Shown here piece by piece: positions 49,605 through 58,062 of a stretch of 64,000 bases of DNA. Made by a program: the position numbers and the translations under genes. The notes below the pieces were generated by a model. The model made no database searches and was not told where the DNA came from. It saw nothing but the letters and a program-made list of their open reading frames with translations. The stretch is from Altererythrobacter sp. B11 (lineage in GTDB: Bacteria > Pseudomonadota > Alphaproteobacteria > Sphingomonadales > Sphingomonadaceae): the NCBI RefSeq assembly GCF_003569745.1, contig NZ_AP018498.1, forward strand, positions 992,001-1,056,000, read 5' to 3'. Numbering within the stretch: position 1 is the first letter of the stretch; every line of letters begins with the position of its first letter.

Positions 49605-49892
49605 CTAGGCTTGGCCCGGCAGTTCCGGCAGTGCGCTGATTTCCCAGAAGCTGCCTTCATTGCGGGTGATCAGGCACAGCCGCTTGCCCTCTCGCCACAG
49701 TTCGACCGATTTCGTCCGCGCTTCGCGTTGCGCGATCGTCAGCGCCTCATAGGCGTCGTGGGCTTCGAATTCGATGTCCTTGGCCGGCAGCCCGTCCTCG
49801 CTCTGGAACTTGAGCCGGTAGGTGTTGCAGGCGACACTCCGCGACGCTGCGGAGGGCCGGCGCAGCCTTTCGAAAAACACTCCTCTTCCCAT
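49605..49892 (-). CDS. Conserved small protein of unknown function
   Basis: 95 aa from ATG 49892 with GGAAGGAG upstream. After a basic N-terminus (GRGVFFERLRRPSAASRSV) comes a compact domain: YRLKFQSEDGLPAKDIEFEA, AYEALTIAQREARTKSVELW, REGKRLCLITRNEGSFWEI. The beta-alpha-beta layout and final 'L-W-R-E-G-K-R-L-C-x-I' recall other small sphingomonad proteins of the DUF6894 sort but I cannot place it in a family. It lies downstream of nusG, same strand, past a putative terminator. Confidence 0.65.
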   Translation of the reverse strand: MGRGVFFERLRRPSAASRSVACNTYRLKFQSEDGLPAKDIEFEAHDAYEALTIAQREARTKSVELWREGKRLCLITRNEGSFWEISALPELPGQA

Positions 49893-49960
49893 GGTTTCGC
49901 TCCTTCCGGAGCACAGCATGGCAAGCCGCTGCGAGTCGCAGTGCTGATATTTGTAAAGAA

Positions 49961-49980
49961 CGGCGGAAAATTATCCGCCG
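49961..49980 (-). terminator. Hairpin downstream of nusG
   Basis: CGGCGGA-aaatta-TCCGCCG, a 7-bp stem with 6-nt loop, 30 bp after the nusG stop. On the minus strand it is followed by TTCTTTACAAA, a weak U-rich tail, so it may end the secE-nusG message before rplK. Confidence 0.5.
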
Positions 49981-50010
49981 CGCGGCCGGCGCGGCGGGAC
50001 GCTGCCGTGC

Positions 50011-50547
50011 TTACTTGACGAGTTCGACCTGTTCGAAGTCCAGCTCCACCGGCGTGCCGCGGCCGAAGATGGAGACCGAGACCTTGACCTTCTGCTTGTC
50101 GAAATCGAGCTCTTCCACCACGCCGTTGAAGCTGGCGAAGGGGCCTTCCAGCACCTTGACCTGATCGCCGATCTCGTAATCGACTGAAACCTGCTTCTTG
50201 GGGGCAGCCTTGGCCTCTTCCACTCCGCCGAAATAGCGCGCGGCCTCCTTCTCGGAGATCGGCTGCGGCTTGCCGCCGGCGCCCAGGAAGCCGGTGACCT
50301 TCGGCGTGTTCTTGACCAGGTGATAGACATCATCGGTCATGTTGAGCTTGGCGAGGACATAGCCGGGCATGAACTTGCGTTCGACCTGCACCTTCTTCCC
50401 GCGCTTCACCTCGGTCACCGTTTCGGTCGGCACCTCCACGGCTTCCACGCCTTCGGACAGGCCGAGCCGTTCGGCTTCGGTGATGATCGAATCGCGAACC
50501 TTGCTTTCGAAACCGGAGTAGGCGTGGATGATGTACCAGCGGGCCAT
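50011..50547 (-). CDS. nusG: Transcription termination/antitermination protein NusG
   Basis: 178 aa. NGN domain: RWYIIHAYSGFESKVRDSII and FMPGYVLAKLNMTDDVYHLV; C-terminal KOW domain: YEIGDQVKVLEGPFASFNGV and VSIFGRGTPVELDFEQVELV. It binds RNA polymerase and couples it to the ribosome or Rho. Length and order are normal. 28 bp after secE, same strand. Confidence 0.98.
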   Translation of the reverse strand: MARWYIIHAYSGFESKVRDSIITEAERLGLSEGVEAVEVPTETVTEVKRGKKVQVERKFMPGYVLAKLNMTDDVYHLVKNTPKVTGFLGAGGKPQPISEKEAARYFGGVEEAKAAPKKQVSVDYEIGDQVKVLEGPFASFNGVVEELDFDKQKVKVSVSIFGRGTPVELDFEQVELVK

Positions 50548-50575
50548 GTATCTCTTTCCGTAAATTCTGCGCGCG

Positions 50576-50770
50576 TCAGATCAGCTTGAGCAGCTGCTGC
50601 ACCACGAAGCCGAAGATCGAATCGATCCCGAGGAAGAACACCGCGAGGATCAGCATCATGATCGCCACGAAGATCGCCGTGCGCACGGTCTCCTCGCGGC
50701 TCGGCCACACGACCTTGGAGGCTTCGCTGCGGACCTGCTTGAAGAAATCTGCTGGGCTGACCTTGGCCAT
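50576..50770 (-). CDS. secE: Preprotein translocase subunit SecE
   Basis: 64 aa, the short single-helix form typical of alphaproteobacteria. SPADFFKQVRSEASKVVWPS and REETVRTAIFV form the amphipathic helix with the conserved V-W-P-S, followed by one membrane helix (IMMLILAVFFLGIDSIFGFV). It stabilises SecY in the inner membrane. Start ATG 50770. A 231-bp region upstream (50771-51001) separates it from the divergent symporter gene and should hold its promoter; no clear hexamers stand out. Confidence 0.95.
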   Translation of the reverse strand: MAKVSPADFFKQVRSEASKVVWPSREETVRTAIFVAIMMLILAVFFLGIDSIFGFVVQQLLKLI

Positions 50771-51001
50771 CTCGTCATCGACCTTGCATAATGAACCTTC
50801 ATTTCCGCCATAGGCCCTTCGCCGCCCCGGCTTATGCCGGGAGGGGCTGCGAAGCTCCGATGTCGGAAGACGGCAGGCGATGTAGCGACACAGGTGGAAA
50901 ATGGCAAGCCGCCGGGGGCTTGCGCCGCGAAACAAGGGCTGGCGCCGCGCGCCATGCACCGGTAGCCTCTCCGTCTCTTTGGGGAACAGCGGGGACAGCG
51001 G

Positions 51002-52516
51002 GTGACGGGCGAACAGAGCGGGGCGACCTTTCTCGACCATGTGACGAATGTCTCTGACTTCATCTGGGGTGGCACCTTTGCCGGGCAGGAGGTGCTGCCG
51101 TTCCCGCCCATGGTGATCGTGCTGTTCGGCGTCGGCCTCTACATGATGATCGGCCTGCGGTTCATGCCGATCCTGAAGCTGGGCAGCGCCTTCGGCGGTT
51201 TGTTCGCCAGCCGCAAGGGCAGCGGCGCGGGCGAGATCAGCCCCTTCGCGGCGCTTTCCACCGCGCTTTCGGGGCAGGTCGGCACGGGCAATCTGGCCGG
51301 CGTCGCCACCGCGATCGCGCTGGGCGGGCCGGGCGCGGTGTTCTGGATGTGGATCACGGCCCTCATCGGCATGGCGCTGGCCTTCGCGGAAGGCAGCCTC
51401 GCCATCCGCTATCGCGAACGGACCAGCGACGGCGCCTATCGCGGCGGGCCGATGAGCTACATCATGATCGGCCTCGGCCCGAAATGGACCTGGCTGGCGA
51501 TGGTGTTCTGCCTTGGCACGCTGTTCTCCTCGCTCGTCACCGGCAATTCGATCCAGTCCAACGCGGTGGCGGACGGGCTGAACGAGCTGTTCGGGCTGGA
51601 GGAATGGGCCGGCGGGCTGGTGACGGCCTTCGCCGTGTTCATCGTGATCATCGGCGGCATCCGCTCCATCGGCAATGTGGCGGACAAGATCGTGCCCTTC
51701 ATGGCGGGCGCCTACATCGCCATGGCGGTGGTGGCGATCCTGCTGAACATCCAGGATATTCCTGAAACCTTCAGCCGTATCTTCGCCGGCGCCTTCAACG
51801 CGCAGAGCGCCAGCGGCGGCTTCGTGGGCGCGGCCATGATCATGGCGGTGCGCGCGGGCGTGGCGCGCGGCCTGTTCTCCAACGAGGCGGGGCAGGGCTC
51901 TACCCCCATCGCCCATGCCGTGGCGCAGACGGACGATCCGGCGCTGCAGGGCCGGCTGGCGATGATGGGCACCTTCATCGACACAATCGTGATCTGCACC
52001 ATGACGGCGTTGGTGATCCTGACGGTGGAAGGCGATTTCCACGCCGGCACGGCGGCGGTGAAGCACGCCTGGCAATCGGATCTCACGGGCTTTGCCATGA
52101 CCAGCGGCGCCTTCGCTGCGGCCTTCCCGCTGGCGTTTGGCGGTGTGCCGCTGGGCACGCTGATCGCCGGCGTGGCGCTGATCATGTTCGTGTTCACCAC
52201 GCTGCTCACCTGGTCATACTATGGCGAGCGGGCGATCACCTTCCTCTACGACCGCGTGCCGGGATCGACCCGCGGCGGGGAGAAGCTGCTGCACCGCGCC
52301 TGGCGCGTGCTGTGGTGCCTGGCGATCTTCATCGGCGCGGTGCAGCCGTCGGAAACGGTGTGGCGGCTGGGCGATATCTCCAACGCCACCATGGCATTGC
52401 CAAACCTCTTGGCGCTGGCGCTGCTGTCAGGCGTGGTGTTCCGCCTCGCCCGCGGGGAACGCCGGGCGGGGGCGGACCATACGCAGGTGACGGCGGAAGA
52501 GCCGGACGAATATTGA
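51002..52516 (+). CDS. Alanine or glycine:cation symporter (AGCS family)
   Basis: 504 aa, about 10-11 membrane segments. TALSGQVGTGNLAGVATAIA and GGPGAVFWMWITALIGMALA are the AGCS signature, with YRGGPMSYIMIGLG and SNEAGQGSTPIAHAVAQTDD following, as in Na+/alanine carriers of the AgcS/DagA type. GTG start at 51002. It lies, in reverse orientation, between secE and tRNA-Trp, splitting a pair normally adjacent in the order. Confidence 0.93.
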   Translation: MTGEQSGATFLDHVTNVSDFIWGGTFAGQEVLPFPPMVIVLFGVGLYMMIGLRFMPILKLGSAFGGLFASRKGSGAGEISPFAALSTALSGQVGTGNLAGVATAIALGGPGAVFWMWITALIGMALAFAEGSLAIRYRERTSDGAYRGGPMSYIMIGLGPKWTWLAMVFCLGTLFSSLVTGNSIQSNAVADGLNELFGLEEWAGGLVTAFAVFIVIIGGIRSIGNVADKIVPFMAGAYIAMAVVAILLNIQDIPETFSRIFAGAFNAQSASGGFVGAAMIMAVRAGVARGLFSNEAGQGSTPIAHAVAQTDDPALQGRLAMMGTFIDTIVICTMTALVILTVEGDFHAGTAAVKHAWQSDLTGFAMTSGAFAAAFPLAFGGVPLGTLIAGVALIMFVFTTLLTWSYYGERAITFLYDRVPGSTRGGEKLLHRAWRVLWCLAIFIGAVQPSETVWRLGDISNATMALPNLLALALLSGVVFRLARGERRAGADHTQVTAEEPDEY

Positions 52517-52547
52517 TCCCGGCTCTTCGGGGCACCGGCCCGGCGGC

Positions 52548-52715
52548 TTACCCCCGGCCGAACAGGCGGGCCAGCAGGCCGGGCTGTTCCATCGGCCGGA
52601 TCGGGCCATAGGTGGCATAGCGCAGGCTGGCATCGCGATAGGGACGCGGCATGGTCCAGGAATCGGGGCGGCTACTGCGGAAAGACAGGCTCGACATGGC
52701 GTTGTCCTTGCTCAT
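52548..52715 (-). CDS. Small conserved-looking protein
   Basis: 55 aa, start ATG 52715. It ends in GPIRPMEQPGLLARLFGRG, a tail like the C-terminal 'L-L-A-R-L-F-G' of small sphingomonad proteins. There is no strong ribosome site. It sits downstream of tRNA-Trp, same strand, with no known function. Low-information reading; could be spurious. Confidence 0.45.
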   Translation of the reverse strand: MSKDNAMSSLSFRSSRPDSWTMPRPYRDASLRYATYGPIRPMEQPGLLARLFGRG

Positions 52716-52858
52716 TTGACACGTTCTGCCGCTGAAAACCCACATCCTGCCGTTGCGGTTCCCGCCCTGCGCAGCGCGCGGGCTGAAAACGAATGGAATT
52801 ACGAGGGGTTGAAGTCTCGCCCCGGCGTCGCCCGGTTACACGGGGGCGGGGCGGAAAC

Positions 52859-52934
52859 TGGCAGGAGTGGAGGGACTCGAACCCCCGGCATTCGGTTTTG
52901 GAGACCGACGCTCTACCAACTGAGCTACACTCCT
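52859..52934 (-). tRNA. tRNA-Trp (anticodon CCA)
   Basis: 76 nt with encoded CCA. Acceptor AGGAGTG pairs with CACTCCT; D arm GTAGCTCAGTTGGTAGAGC; anticodon loop CTCCAAA (anticodon CCA); T loop GGTTCGAGTCC; 3' end GCCA. In related genomes this gene is directly upstream of secE; here an inverted symporter gene lies between. Confidence 0.97.
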
Positions 52935-53012
52935 GCAGCAGGGGTGCGCCTCTATCGCCCGCATGCGCGCTTGGCAAGCGACGAGCGGCAGGCCACCTGC
53001 TAGCCTTCGCCC

Positions 53013-53807
53013 ATGCACGCCCCTGCGCAGAGAACCATCCCCCTCGAACTACTGCTGGCCGCCTATCGCAGCGGCATCTTCCCCATGTCCGACAGCCGGG
53101 ATGACGAGGATGTCTATTGGGTGGAGCCGCGCGAGCGGGCGATCCTGCCGCTGGACGGCTTCCGCTGCTCGCGCTCGCTGGCCAAGGCGATCCGGCAGGA
53201 CCGGTTCCGCGTCACCTGCGATGCCGCTTTTGCCGAGGTGATCCACGCCTGCGCCGCGCCGCGCCCCGGCCATCCCGGAACCTGGATCAGCCGCCGCATC
53301 GCCGAGAGCTATCATGCGCTGCACGCGGCGGGCCATGCCCACTCGATCGAATGCTGGCAGGATGGCGAGCTGGTGGGCGGGCTCTATGGCGTGGCCTTCG
53401 ACCGGGTGTTCTGCGGCGAAAGCATGTTCAGCCGGCGCACCGATGCCTCCAAGGTCGCACTCGGCTGGCTGGTCGTGCTGCTGCGGCGAGCGGGCTTCCT
53501 GCTGCTGGATTGCCAGTTCATGACCGAACACCTCGCCTCGCTTGGCGCGGTGGAGATCGAGCGGGACGAATATCTGCGGCTGCTGGCGGAAGCCACCGCC
53601 GCCCCGGCCGCGCAGTCGCTGCCCGAAGCCTATTCCGCGGTGCTGTCTGCCGCTGCCGGCGCTGCCTCTGCGGGCGTGGGCGAGGGGGAAGGCGTGTCCG
53701 TGGGGGAAGGGCTGGCCGAAGGCGCGGCGCGCGGCGCGGCCGATGGGGCCTCTGCCGTTTCCTGCCCCGGGAAGCTCATCGCGCAATCCTTGACCCACAC
53801 GTCATAG
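53013..53807 (+). CDS. aat: Leucyl/phenylalanyl-tRNA-protein transferase with long C-terminal tail
   Basis: Adds Leu or Phe to N-terminal Arg/Lys of proteins, marking them for ClpAP. The normal enzyme spans residues 1 to about 205: LLAAYRSGIFPMSDSRDDED, WVEPRERAILPLDGFRCSRS, GTWISRRIAESYHALH, GLYGVAFDRVFCGESMFSRR and DCQFMTEHLASLGAVEI. Beyond this the sequence is a Gly/Ala/Glu-rich tail of about 60 residues absent from typical Aat. The tail overlaps the opposite-strand DUF2155 gene by 178 bp, so it may have arisen by stop-codon loss. Start ATG 53013. Confidence 0.93.
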   Translation: MHAPAQRTIPLELLLAAYRSGIFPMSDSRDDEDVYWVEPRERAILPLDGFRCSRSLAKAIRQDRFRVTCDAAFAEVIHACAAPRPGHPGTWISRRIAESYHALHAAGHAHSIECWQDGELVGGLYGVAFDRVFCGESMFSRRTDASKVALGWLVVLLRRAGFLLLDCQFMTEHLASLGAVEIERDEYLRLLAEATAAPAAQSLPEAYSAVLSAAAGAASAGVGEGEGVSVGEGLAEGAARGAADGASAVSCPGKLIAQSLTHTS

Positions 53808-54247
53808 ATCGGATGTTCGACCACATTCAGGCTGGGCGAATTCTTGAACAGCCAGCCGGAGAAGATGCGGCGCCATTCGGGCTGCGAATCGGCATCGGGG
53901 CGATCCTGCACCAGCACCTGCACGAAGGCGCCCGTTTCCGGCGGGCTTTCCCACGGCGGCGTCCGCTCGCAGGCTGAAAGCCGCACGACCACATCGCCGA
54001 CCCGGCGCGATTCGCCCGGCTTCAGCGTGATGTCCTGCGTCAGATTGTTGCGCTTGTTCAGCAGGCCCAGCGTGGCGACCCGCTCGGCCATGGGCGTCCC
54101 CACGCCGCTATCCACTGCCGGGGCGGCATCGGGCTTACCGGCCAGCTCTTCCGGCACCACGGTGCTTTCGGGTTCAGGAGCAGGCGCGCCCTTGCCGCAG
54201 GCGGCGAGCGAGAGCAGCAGCGCAGCGCCGGCCGTGGCGCGAATCAC
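53630..54247 (-). CDS. DUF2155 lipoprotein
   Basis: 205 aa. N-terminal lipobox LLLSLAACGKG signals a lipid-anchored protein. The DUF2155 core reads ATLGLLNKRNNLTQDITLKP and ends FSGWLFKNSPSLNVVEHPIY DVWVKDC-type motif (C-terminal W-V-K-D-C with conserved Cys). After it comes a Pro/Ser/Ala/Thr-rich tail (about 38 residues) that is antisense to the aat 3' end. GTG start at 54247 overlaps the NDUFA12 stop (GTGA). Function unknown; such proteins accompany NDUFA12 genes in alphaproteobacteria. Confidence 0.85.
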   Translation of the reverse strand: MIRATAGAALLLSLAACGKGAPAPEPESTVVPEELAGKPDAAPAVDSGVGTPMAERVATLGLLNKRNNLTQDITLKPGESRRVGDVVVRLSACERTPPWESPPETGAFVQVLVQDRPDADSQPEWRRIFSGWLFKNSPSLNVVEHPIYDVWVKDCAMSFPGQETAEAPSAAPRAAPSASPSPTDTPSPSPTPAEAAPAAADSTAE

Positions 54248-54645
54248 CCCTCCGGCGTCCAGGCTTCGTAATCGCCCGTGGCGCGGGCGCGCTTGCCGCC
54301 CTTCTCCAGCGCCCCCGTCGGGCGATAGGCACCCGGCGTGCCGGTGGCGTTGGGGGAATAATCCACCTGCCAGATGCGCGGCGGCGGCAGATGGCTTTCC
54401 GGCAGCTCGTCATAGGAATGATGCAGCCAGCCGTGCCATTCGGATGGCACGCGGCTGGCATCATTGGCGCCGTTGTAGATTACCCAGCGCTGTTCCAGCC
54501 CGCCTGCCGTCTTCCGCTTGGTGGAGCGGTAGTATTTGTTGCCGAGCGAGTCCGTGCCGACATGCTCCCCGTTCATGGAGCTGAACAGCGAGGTGCCGAT
54601 CGTCGCACCGTCCCACCAGGTGAAGATCTTGGAGAGGATTCCCAT
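54244..54645 (-). CDS. NADH:ubiquinone oxidoreductase subunit NDUFA12 family
   Basis: 133 aa accessory subunit of respiratory complex I of the alphaproteobacterial/mitochondrial type (B17.2). ILSKIFTWWDGATIGTSLF, GNKYYRSTKRKTAGGLEQRW, VIYNGANDASRVPSEWHGWL and DYSPNATGTPGAYRP are the family string. It overlaps the DUF2155 gene, as in related genomes. Start ATG 54645. Confidence 0.95.
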   Translation of the reverse strand: MGILSKIFTWWDGATIGTSLFSSMNGEHVGTDSLGNKYYRSTKRKTAGGLEQRWVIYNGANDASRVPSEWHGWLHHSYDELPESHLPPPRIWQVDYSPNATGTPGAYRPTGALEKGGKRARATGDYEAWTPEG

Positions 54646-54695
54646 GCCCCGCGCGTTAGCCGGAAGTGCCAAGCCGGTGCAAGCGTCTGTGCGGT

Positions 54696-55184
54696 CTACC
54701 AGCTCACCGTGTCGCCGGCTTTGATGCCCAGCTGGGCCGCGCGGCCGCCATTCAGCTCCAGCACGGCGACTGCCGGCCCGTCGGAGACGATCGGCTCTTC
54801 CGAAAAGGGCACGGCCTTGGCGGCGATGTTCACGATCTTGTCGTCGGTGCCGATGAAGATGATGTCCAGCGGCAGGATGGTGTCCTTCATCCAGAAGCTC
54901 AGCGTATGGGGCTGGGCATAGGGAAACAGCATCCCTTCGTCCGCGCCCATGGTCTCGCGCTGCATCAGCCCCTGCGCCTGCTGCTGCGGCGTGCGCGCCA
55001 TTTCCACGCGGAAGCGGTGGGTCTTGCCCGATGAGGTGATGGACAGCGGCACCACTTCGAGGCCGGAAATCGGGTGGATCGAAACCTCCGGCACCGGCGC
55101 GGCCGTCTGCTCCGCCGCCTGGGGGGAACAGGCCGGCACCAGCAGCGACAGGGGGAGGAGGGCGGAAAGCAATACGGCGCGCAT
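54696..55184 (-). CDS. DUF192 protein, exported
   Basis: 162 aa. LSALLPLSLLVPAC with following S-P-Q gives a lipobox-like signal (V-P-A-C). DUF192 core: HRFRVEMARTPQQQAQGLMQ, RETMGADEGMLFPYAQP, LSFWMKDTILPLDIIFIG and VAVLELNGGRAAQLGIKAGD. DUF192 domains have no established activity. It lies 4 bp after the recX stop, same strand. Confidence 0.88.
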   Translation of the reverse strand: MRAVLLSALLPLSLLVPACSPQAAEQTAAPVPEVSIHPISGLEVVPLSITSSGKTHRFRVEMARTPQQQAQGLMQRETMGADEGMLFPYAQPHTLSFWMKDTILPLDIIFIGTDDKIVNIAAKAVPFSEEPIVSDGPAVAVLELNGGRAAQLGIKAGDTVSW

Positions 55185-55188
55185 GGGG

Positions 55189-55773
55189 TCAGATCTCTCG
55201 CTCGTCTTCATCATCGGCTTCTGCGGCCCACTGTTCGGCCGCGGCGGCGCTGGGCGCATCCACGATGGCGACCGCGCAATCGGCCCTGTGCCCGGCGCGC
55301 AGCATCGCTGCAATCTGCTTTTCGCGGAGAGCACGGTCAGCCGCACCGCCATCACGGCCGAACGGGCCCAGACGGCGCTTGCGGGCGAGCGCCAGCGCGG
55401 CGTGCCGCTGTGCCGCTTCGCCCGGCGCCGTGTCGGCACGCAGATCGGCGTCGATCCCGGCCGCGCCGAGCGCTTCGCCGATGCGCCGCGGGCCATAGCC
55501 GCGGCGCAGCAGGCTGCCGCTCTTCGCCCGGGCATAGGCTTCATCATCCACATAGCCGAGGCCGGCGTAGCGGCTCACCAGTGCCGGAATATCGGGCGGG
55601 GCTTCCCCCTCCCATCCCCGCTCGCGCAGCTTGCGCGCCAGATAGGCTTCCAGCTTGCCGGTGGAGGTGGCGAAACGGGCCATATAGGACAGCGCCAGAT
55701 CGCGCAGCCGGGCTTCATCCAGCGGCTTTGGCTTGCGTCGCTGGCCGTTGCGTGCTTGTTCATAGCCGCTCAT
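55189..55773 (-). CDS. recX: Regulatory protein RecX
   Basis: 194 aa. RecX modulates RecA filaments. Helical three-repeat pattern: LSYMARFATSTGKLEAYLAR KLRERG-type, GLGYVDDEAYARAKSGSLL, RRGYGPRRIGEALGAAGID and a late AMLRAGH. I use ATG 55773. The first 30 residues are a basic linker. recA is not adjacent. It is divergent from the fatty-acyl-AMP ligase gene across 130 bp. Confidence 0.85.
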   Translation of the reverse strand: MSGYEQARNGQRRKPKPLDEARLRDLALSYMARFATSTGKLEAYLARKLRERGWEGEAPPDIPALVSRYAGLGYVDDEAYARAKSGSLLRRGYGPRRIGEALGAAGIDADLRADTAPGEAAQRHAALALARKRRLGPFGRDGGAADRALREKQIAAMLRAGHRADCAVAIVDAPSAAAAEQWAAEADDEDEREI

Positions 55774-55903
55774 TGGCCATATTCGTGCCACAGTCGTTGA
55801 CAAATGGGAAAGATTATCGCGGGGCCGGTATGCTATCGGCGCCGCTGTATTGTATTGGGAGAGCGCCGCACAGCGCGCAGAAGACGGGTTGCCAGCTGAA
55901 GAT

Positions 55904-57631
55904 ATGACCGAACTCACCCCCACTCCTAATGACTGCCCGCTGCCCCGGCGCCGGGCGGATTTCGCCACTTTCAACGCTGCCGTGGACTATGCCGCCCGAA
56001 GCGAGAAGGGCCTGAATTTCCACGACATGCGCGGGACGCTGACCTGCGTCTATCCCTATCGCCAGATGCGCGAAGATGCGTTGCTGATGGCCCGCCGGCT
56101 GGTTGCCGCCGGGGTCGAAAAGGGCGATCGCGTGGCGCTGATCGCGGAAACGGGGCCGGATTTCGCGGCGCTGTTCTGCGGCGCGGTCTATGCCGGCGCC
56201 TGGCCCGTGCCGCTGCCGCTGCCGACAACCTTCGGCGGCAAGGAAAACTATATCGAGCAGCTGGCGGTGCAGCTGGAAAGCTGCGATCCGAAAGTCCTGC
56301 TCTATCCGGCTGAGATCTCTGAAATGGCCGGTGCCGCCGCCGTGCGGCAGGGTTGCGAAGGCATCGACTGGGAAAGCTTTGCCGAGCGCGAGGCGCCCGA
56401 GGCCGAGCTGCCCGAAGCCCAGCCGGACGACATCTGCTATCTCCAGTATTCCAGCGGATCGACCCGCTTCCCCACCGGCGTGGCGGTGACCCACCGGGCC
56501 CTGCTGCACAATCTCTATGGCCATGCCTCCTCGATGAACATCGGGGAGAATGACCGGGTGGCGAGCTGGCTGCCGTGGTATCACGACATGGGGCTGGTCG
56601 GCTGCTTCCTGTCGCTGATCGCCAATCAGGTGTCGGTGGACTATCTGCGCACCGAACATTTCGCGCGCCGCCCGCTGGCCTGGCTCGATCTCATCAGCCG
56701 CAACCAGGGCAACACGCTCTCCTACTCCCCCACCTTCGGCTATGACATCTGCGCGCGGCGCATTTCCAGCCAGTCGAATGTGGCAGAACGTTTCGACCTG
56801 TCGCGCTGGCGGCTGGCGGGCAATGGCGCGGACATGATCCGGCCCGACGTGATGCAGAATTTCGTCAATGCCTTCGCGCCCGCCGGTTTCCGGGCGAGTG
56901 CCTTCACCCCCAGCTATGGCCTGGCCGAAGCGACGCTGGCCGTGACCGTGATGCCCCCGGGCGAGGGCATCCGCGTGGAACTGGTGGAGGAAGAGCGGCT
57001 GTCGGGATCGAAGCGCGATCTCTCCCGCCCGGCGCGCTATCGCGCGATCGTGAACTGCGGCAAGCCGCTGCCCGATATGGATGTGGAAATCCGCGGGGAA
57101 GGCGGCAAGGCGCGCAAGGACCGGCAGATCGGCAAGGTGTGGTGCCGCGGCCCCAGCGTGATGCATTCCTATTTCCGCAATCCCGAAGCCACCGCCGAAT
57201 GCTTGGTGGATGGCTGGCTGGACACGGGCGACATGGGCTACATGGCCGATGGCTATCTGTTCATCGTCGGCCGGGCGAAGGACATGATCATCATCAACGG
57301 CAAGAACCACTGGCCGCAGGATATCGAATGGGCGGTGGAGCAATTGCCGGGCTTCAACCATGGCGACATCGCCGCCTTCTCCGTCGAGATGGAGAACGGG
57401 GAAGAGGCGCCTGCCGTGCTGGTGCATTGCCGCGTGTCCGACCCGGACGAGCGGATCAGGCTGCGCGACACGATCCGCGACAAGGTGCGCGCGATCACCG
57501 GGATGAATTGCGTGGTCGAACTGGTGCCCCCGCGCACCCTGCCGCGCACCAGCTCGGGCAAGCTCAGCCGCGCCAAGGCCAAGCGGCTGTATCTTTCGGG
57601 CGAGATCGAGCCGCTGAATCTGGCGGCGTAA
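55904..57631 (+). CDS. Fatty-acyl-AMP ligase (AMP-binding family)
   Basis: 575 aa adenylate-forming enzyme: YLQYSSGSTRFPTGVAVTHR, WLPWYHDMGLVGCFLSLI, TPSYGLAEATLAVTVM, DGWLDTGDMGYMADGYLFIV GR and KNHWPQDIEWAVE. The 'P-W-Y-H-D-M-G-L' and 'N-G-K-N-H-W-P' forms are typical of FAALs, which load acyl-AMP on a carrier protein rather than CoA. In sphingomonads and Caulobacter an acyl-activating enzyme of this kind serves sphingolipid synthesis with serine palmitoyltransferase. Here no carrier protein or spt gene is adjacent, so the partner is unknown. ATG 55904. Confidence 0.88.
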   Translation: MTELTPTPNDCPLPRRRADFATFNAAVDYAARSEKGLNFHDMRGTLTCVYPYRQMREDALLMARRLVAAGVEKGDRVALIAETGPDFAALFCGAVYAGAWPVPLPLPTTFGGKENYIEQLAVQLESCDPKVLLYPAEISEMAGAAAVRQGCEGIDWESFAEREAPEAELPEAQPDDICYLQYSSGSTRFPTGVAVTHRALLHNLYGHASSMNIGENDRVASWLPWYHDMGLVGCFLSLIANQVSVDYLRTEHFARRPLAWLDLISRNQGNTLSYSPTFGYDICARRISSQSNVAERFDLSRWRLAGNGADMIRPDVMQNFVNAFAPAGFRASAFTPSYGLAEATLAVTVMPPGEGIRVELVEEERLSGSKRDLSRPARYRAIVNCGKPLPDMDVEIRGEGGKARKDRQIGKVWCRGPSVMHSYFRNPEATAECLVDGWLDTGDMGYMADGYLFIVGRAKDMIIINGKNHWPQDIEWAVEQLPGFNHGDIAAFSVEMENGEEAPAVLVHCRVSDPDERIRLRDTIRDKVRAITGMNCVVELVPPRTLPRTSSGKLSRAKAKRLYLSGEIEPLNLAA

Positions 57632-57664
57632 CCTAACCGGCCGGGCGGCGCCTTGCGGCGTCGC

Positions 57665-58060
57665 TCAGCCCAGCAGCAGCACGCCGAGCACCACCAGCAG
57701 CGCCAGCAGCCCCACGCCCCACACCAGCGTGCGGACCTTGGGCACGCCAGTCCAGTAGAGCGGCAGGTAGATCACCCGCGCGGCCAGCCACACCCAGGCG
57801 GCCGCGGCGCTGACCGGGCCGGCCTTGCCGGCGAGCACCACGCCCAGCAGCGCCGCCACGGCGATGGGGAAGGTCTCCAGGAAATTGCCCCGCGCCCGGT
57901 CCAGCCGGCCGGCGACGTGGTTGAGCGGGGGCAGGTCCTCGTCGCGCGCGCCCATGTTCCATTCGCGGCCATATTGCTGCGTCTTGTAATACCCCGCCAG
58001 CAGCACATGGGCGAGCAGCAGGAGGCAGGCGAGCGCGAGGACAAGCAGTTCGGCAGGCAT
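57665..58060 (-). CDS. MAPEG-family membrane protein
   Basis: 131 aa, four membrane segments. AELLVLALACLLLLAHVLLA opens the protein, then NMGARDEDLPPLNHVAGRLD and ARGNFLETFPIAVAALLGVV, the MAPEG region (R-x-x-x-N-x-x-E-x-x-x) that in eukaryotes binds glutathione. Bacterial members are largely uncharacterised. The start at 58060 has GGGAGA 6 bases upstream; ATG 58066 overlaps the DUF389 stop. Same strand as, and probably co-transcribed with, the DUF389 gene. Confidence 0.85.
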   Translation of the reverse strand: MPAELLVLALACLLLLAHVLLAGYYKTQQYGREWNMGARDEDLPPLNHVAGRLDRARGNFLETFPIAVAALLGVVLAGKAGPVSAAAAWVWLAARVIYLPLYWTGVPKVRTLVWGVGLLALLVVLGVLLLG

Positions 58061-58062
58061 GG

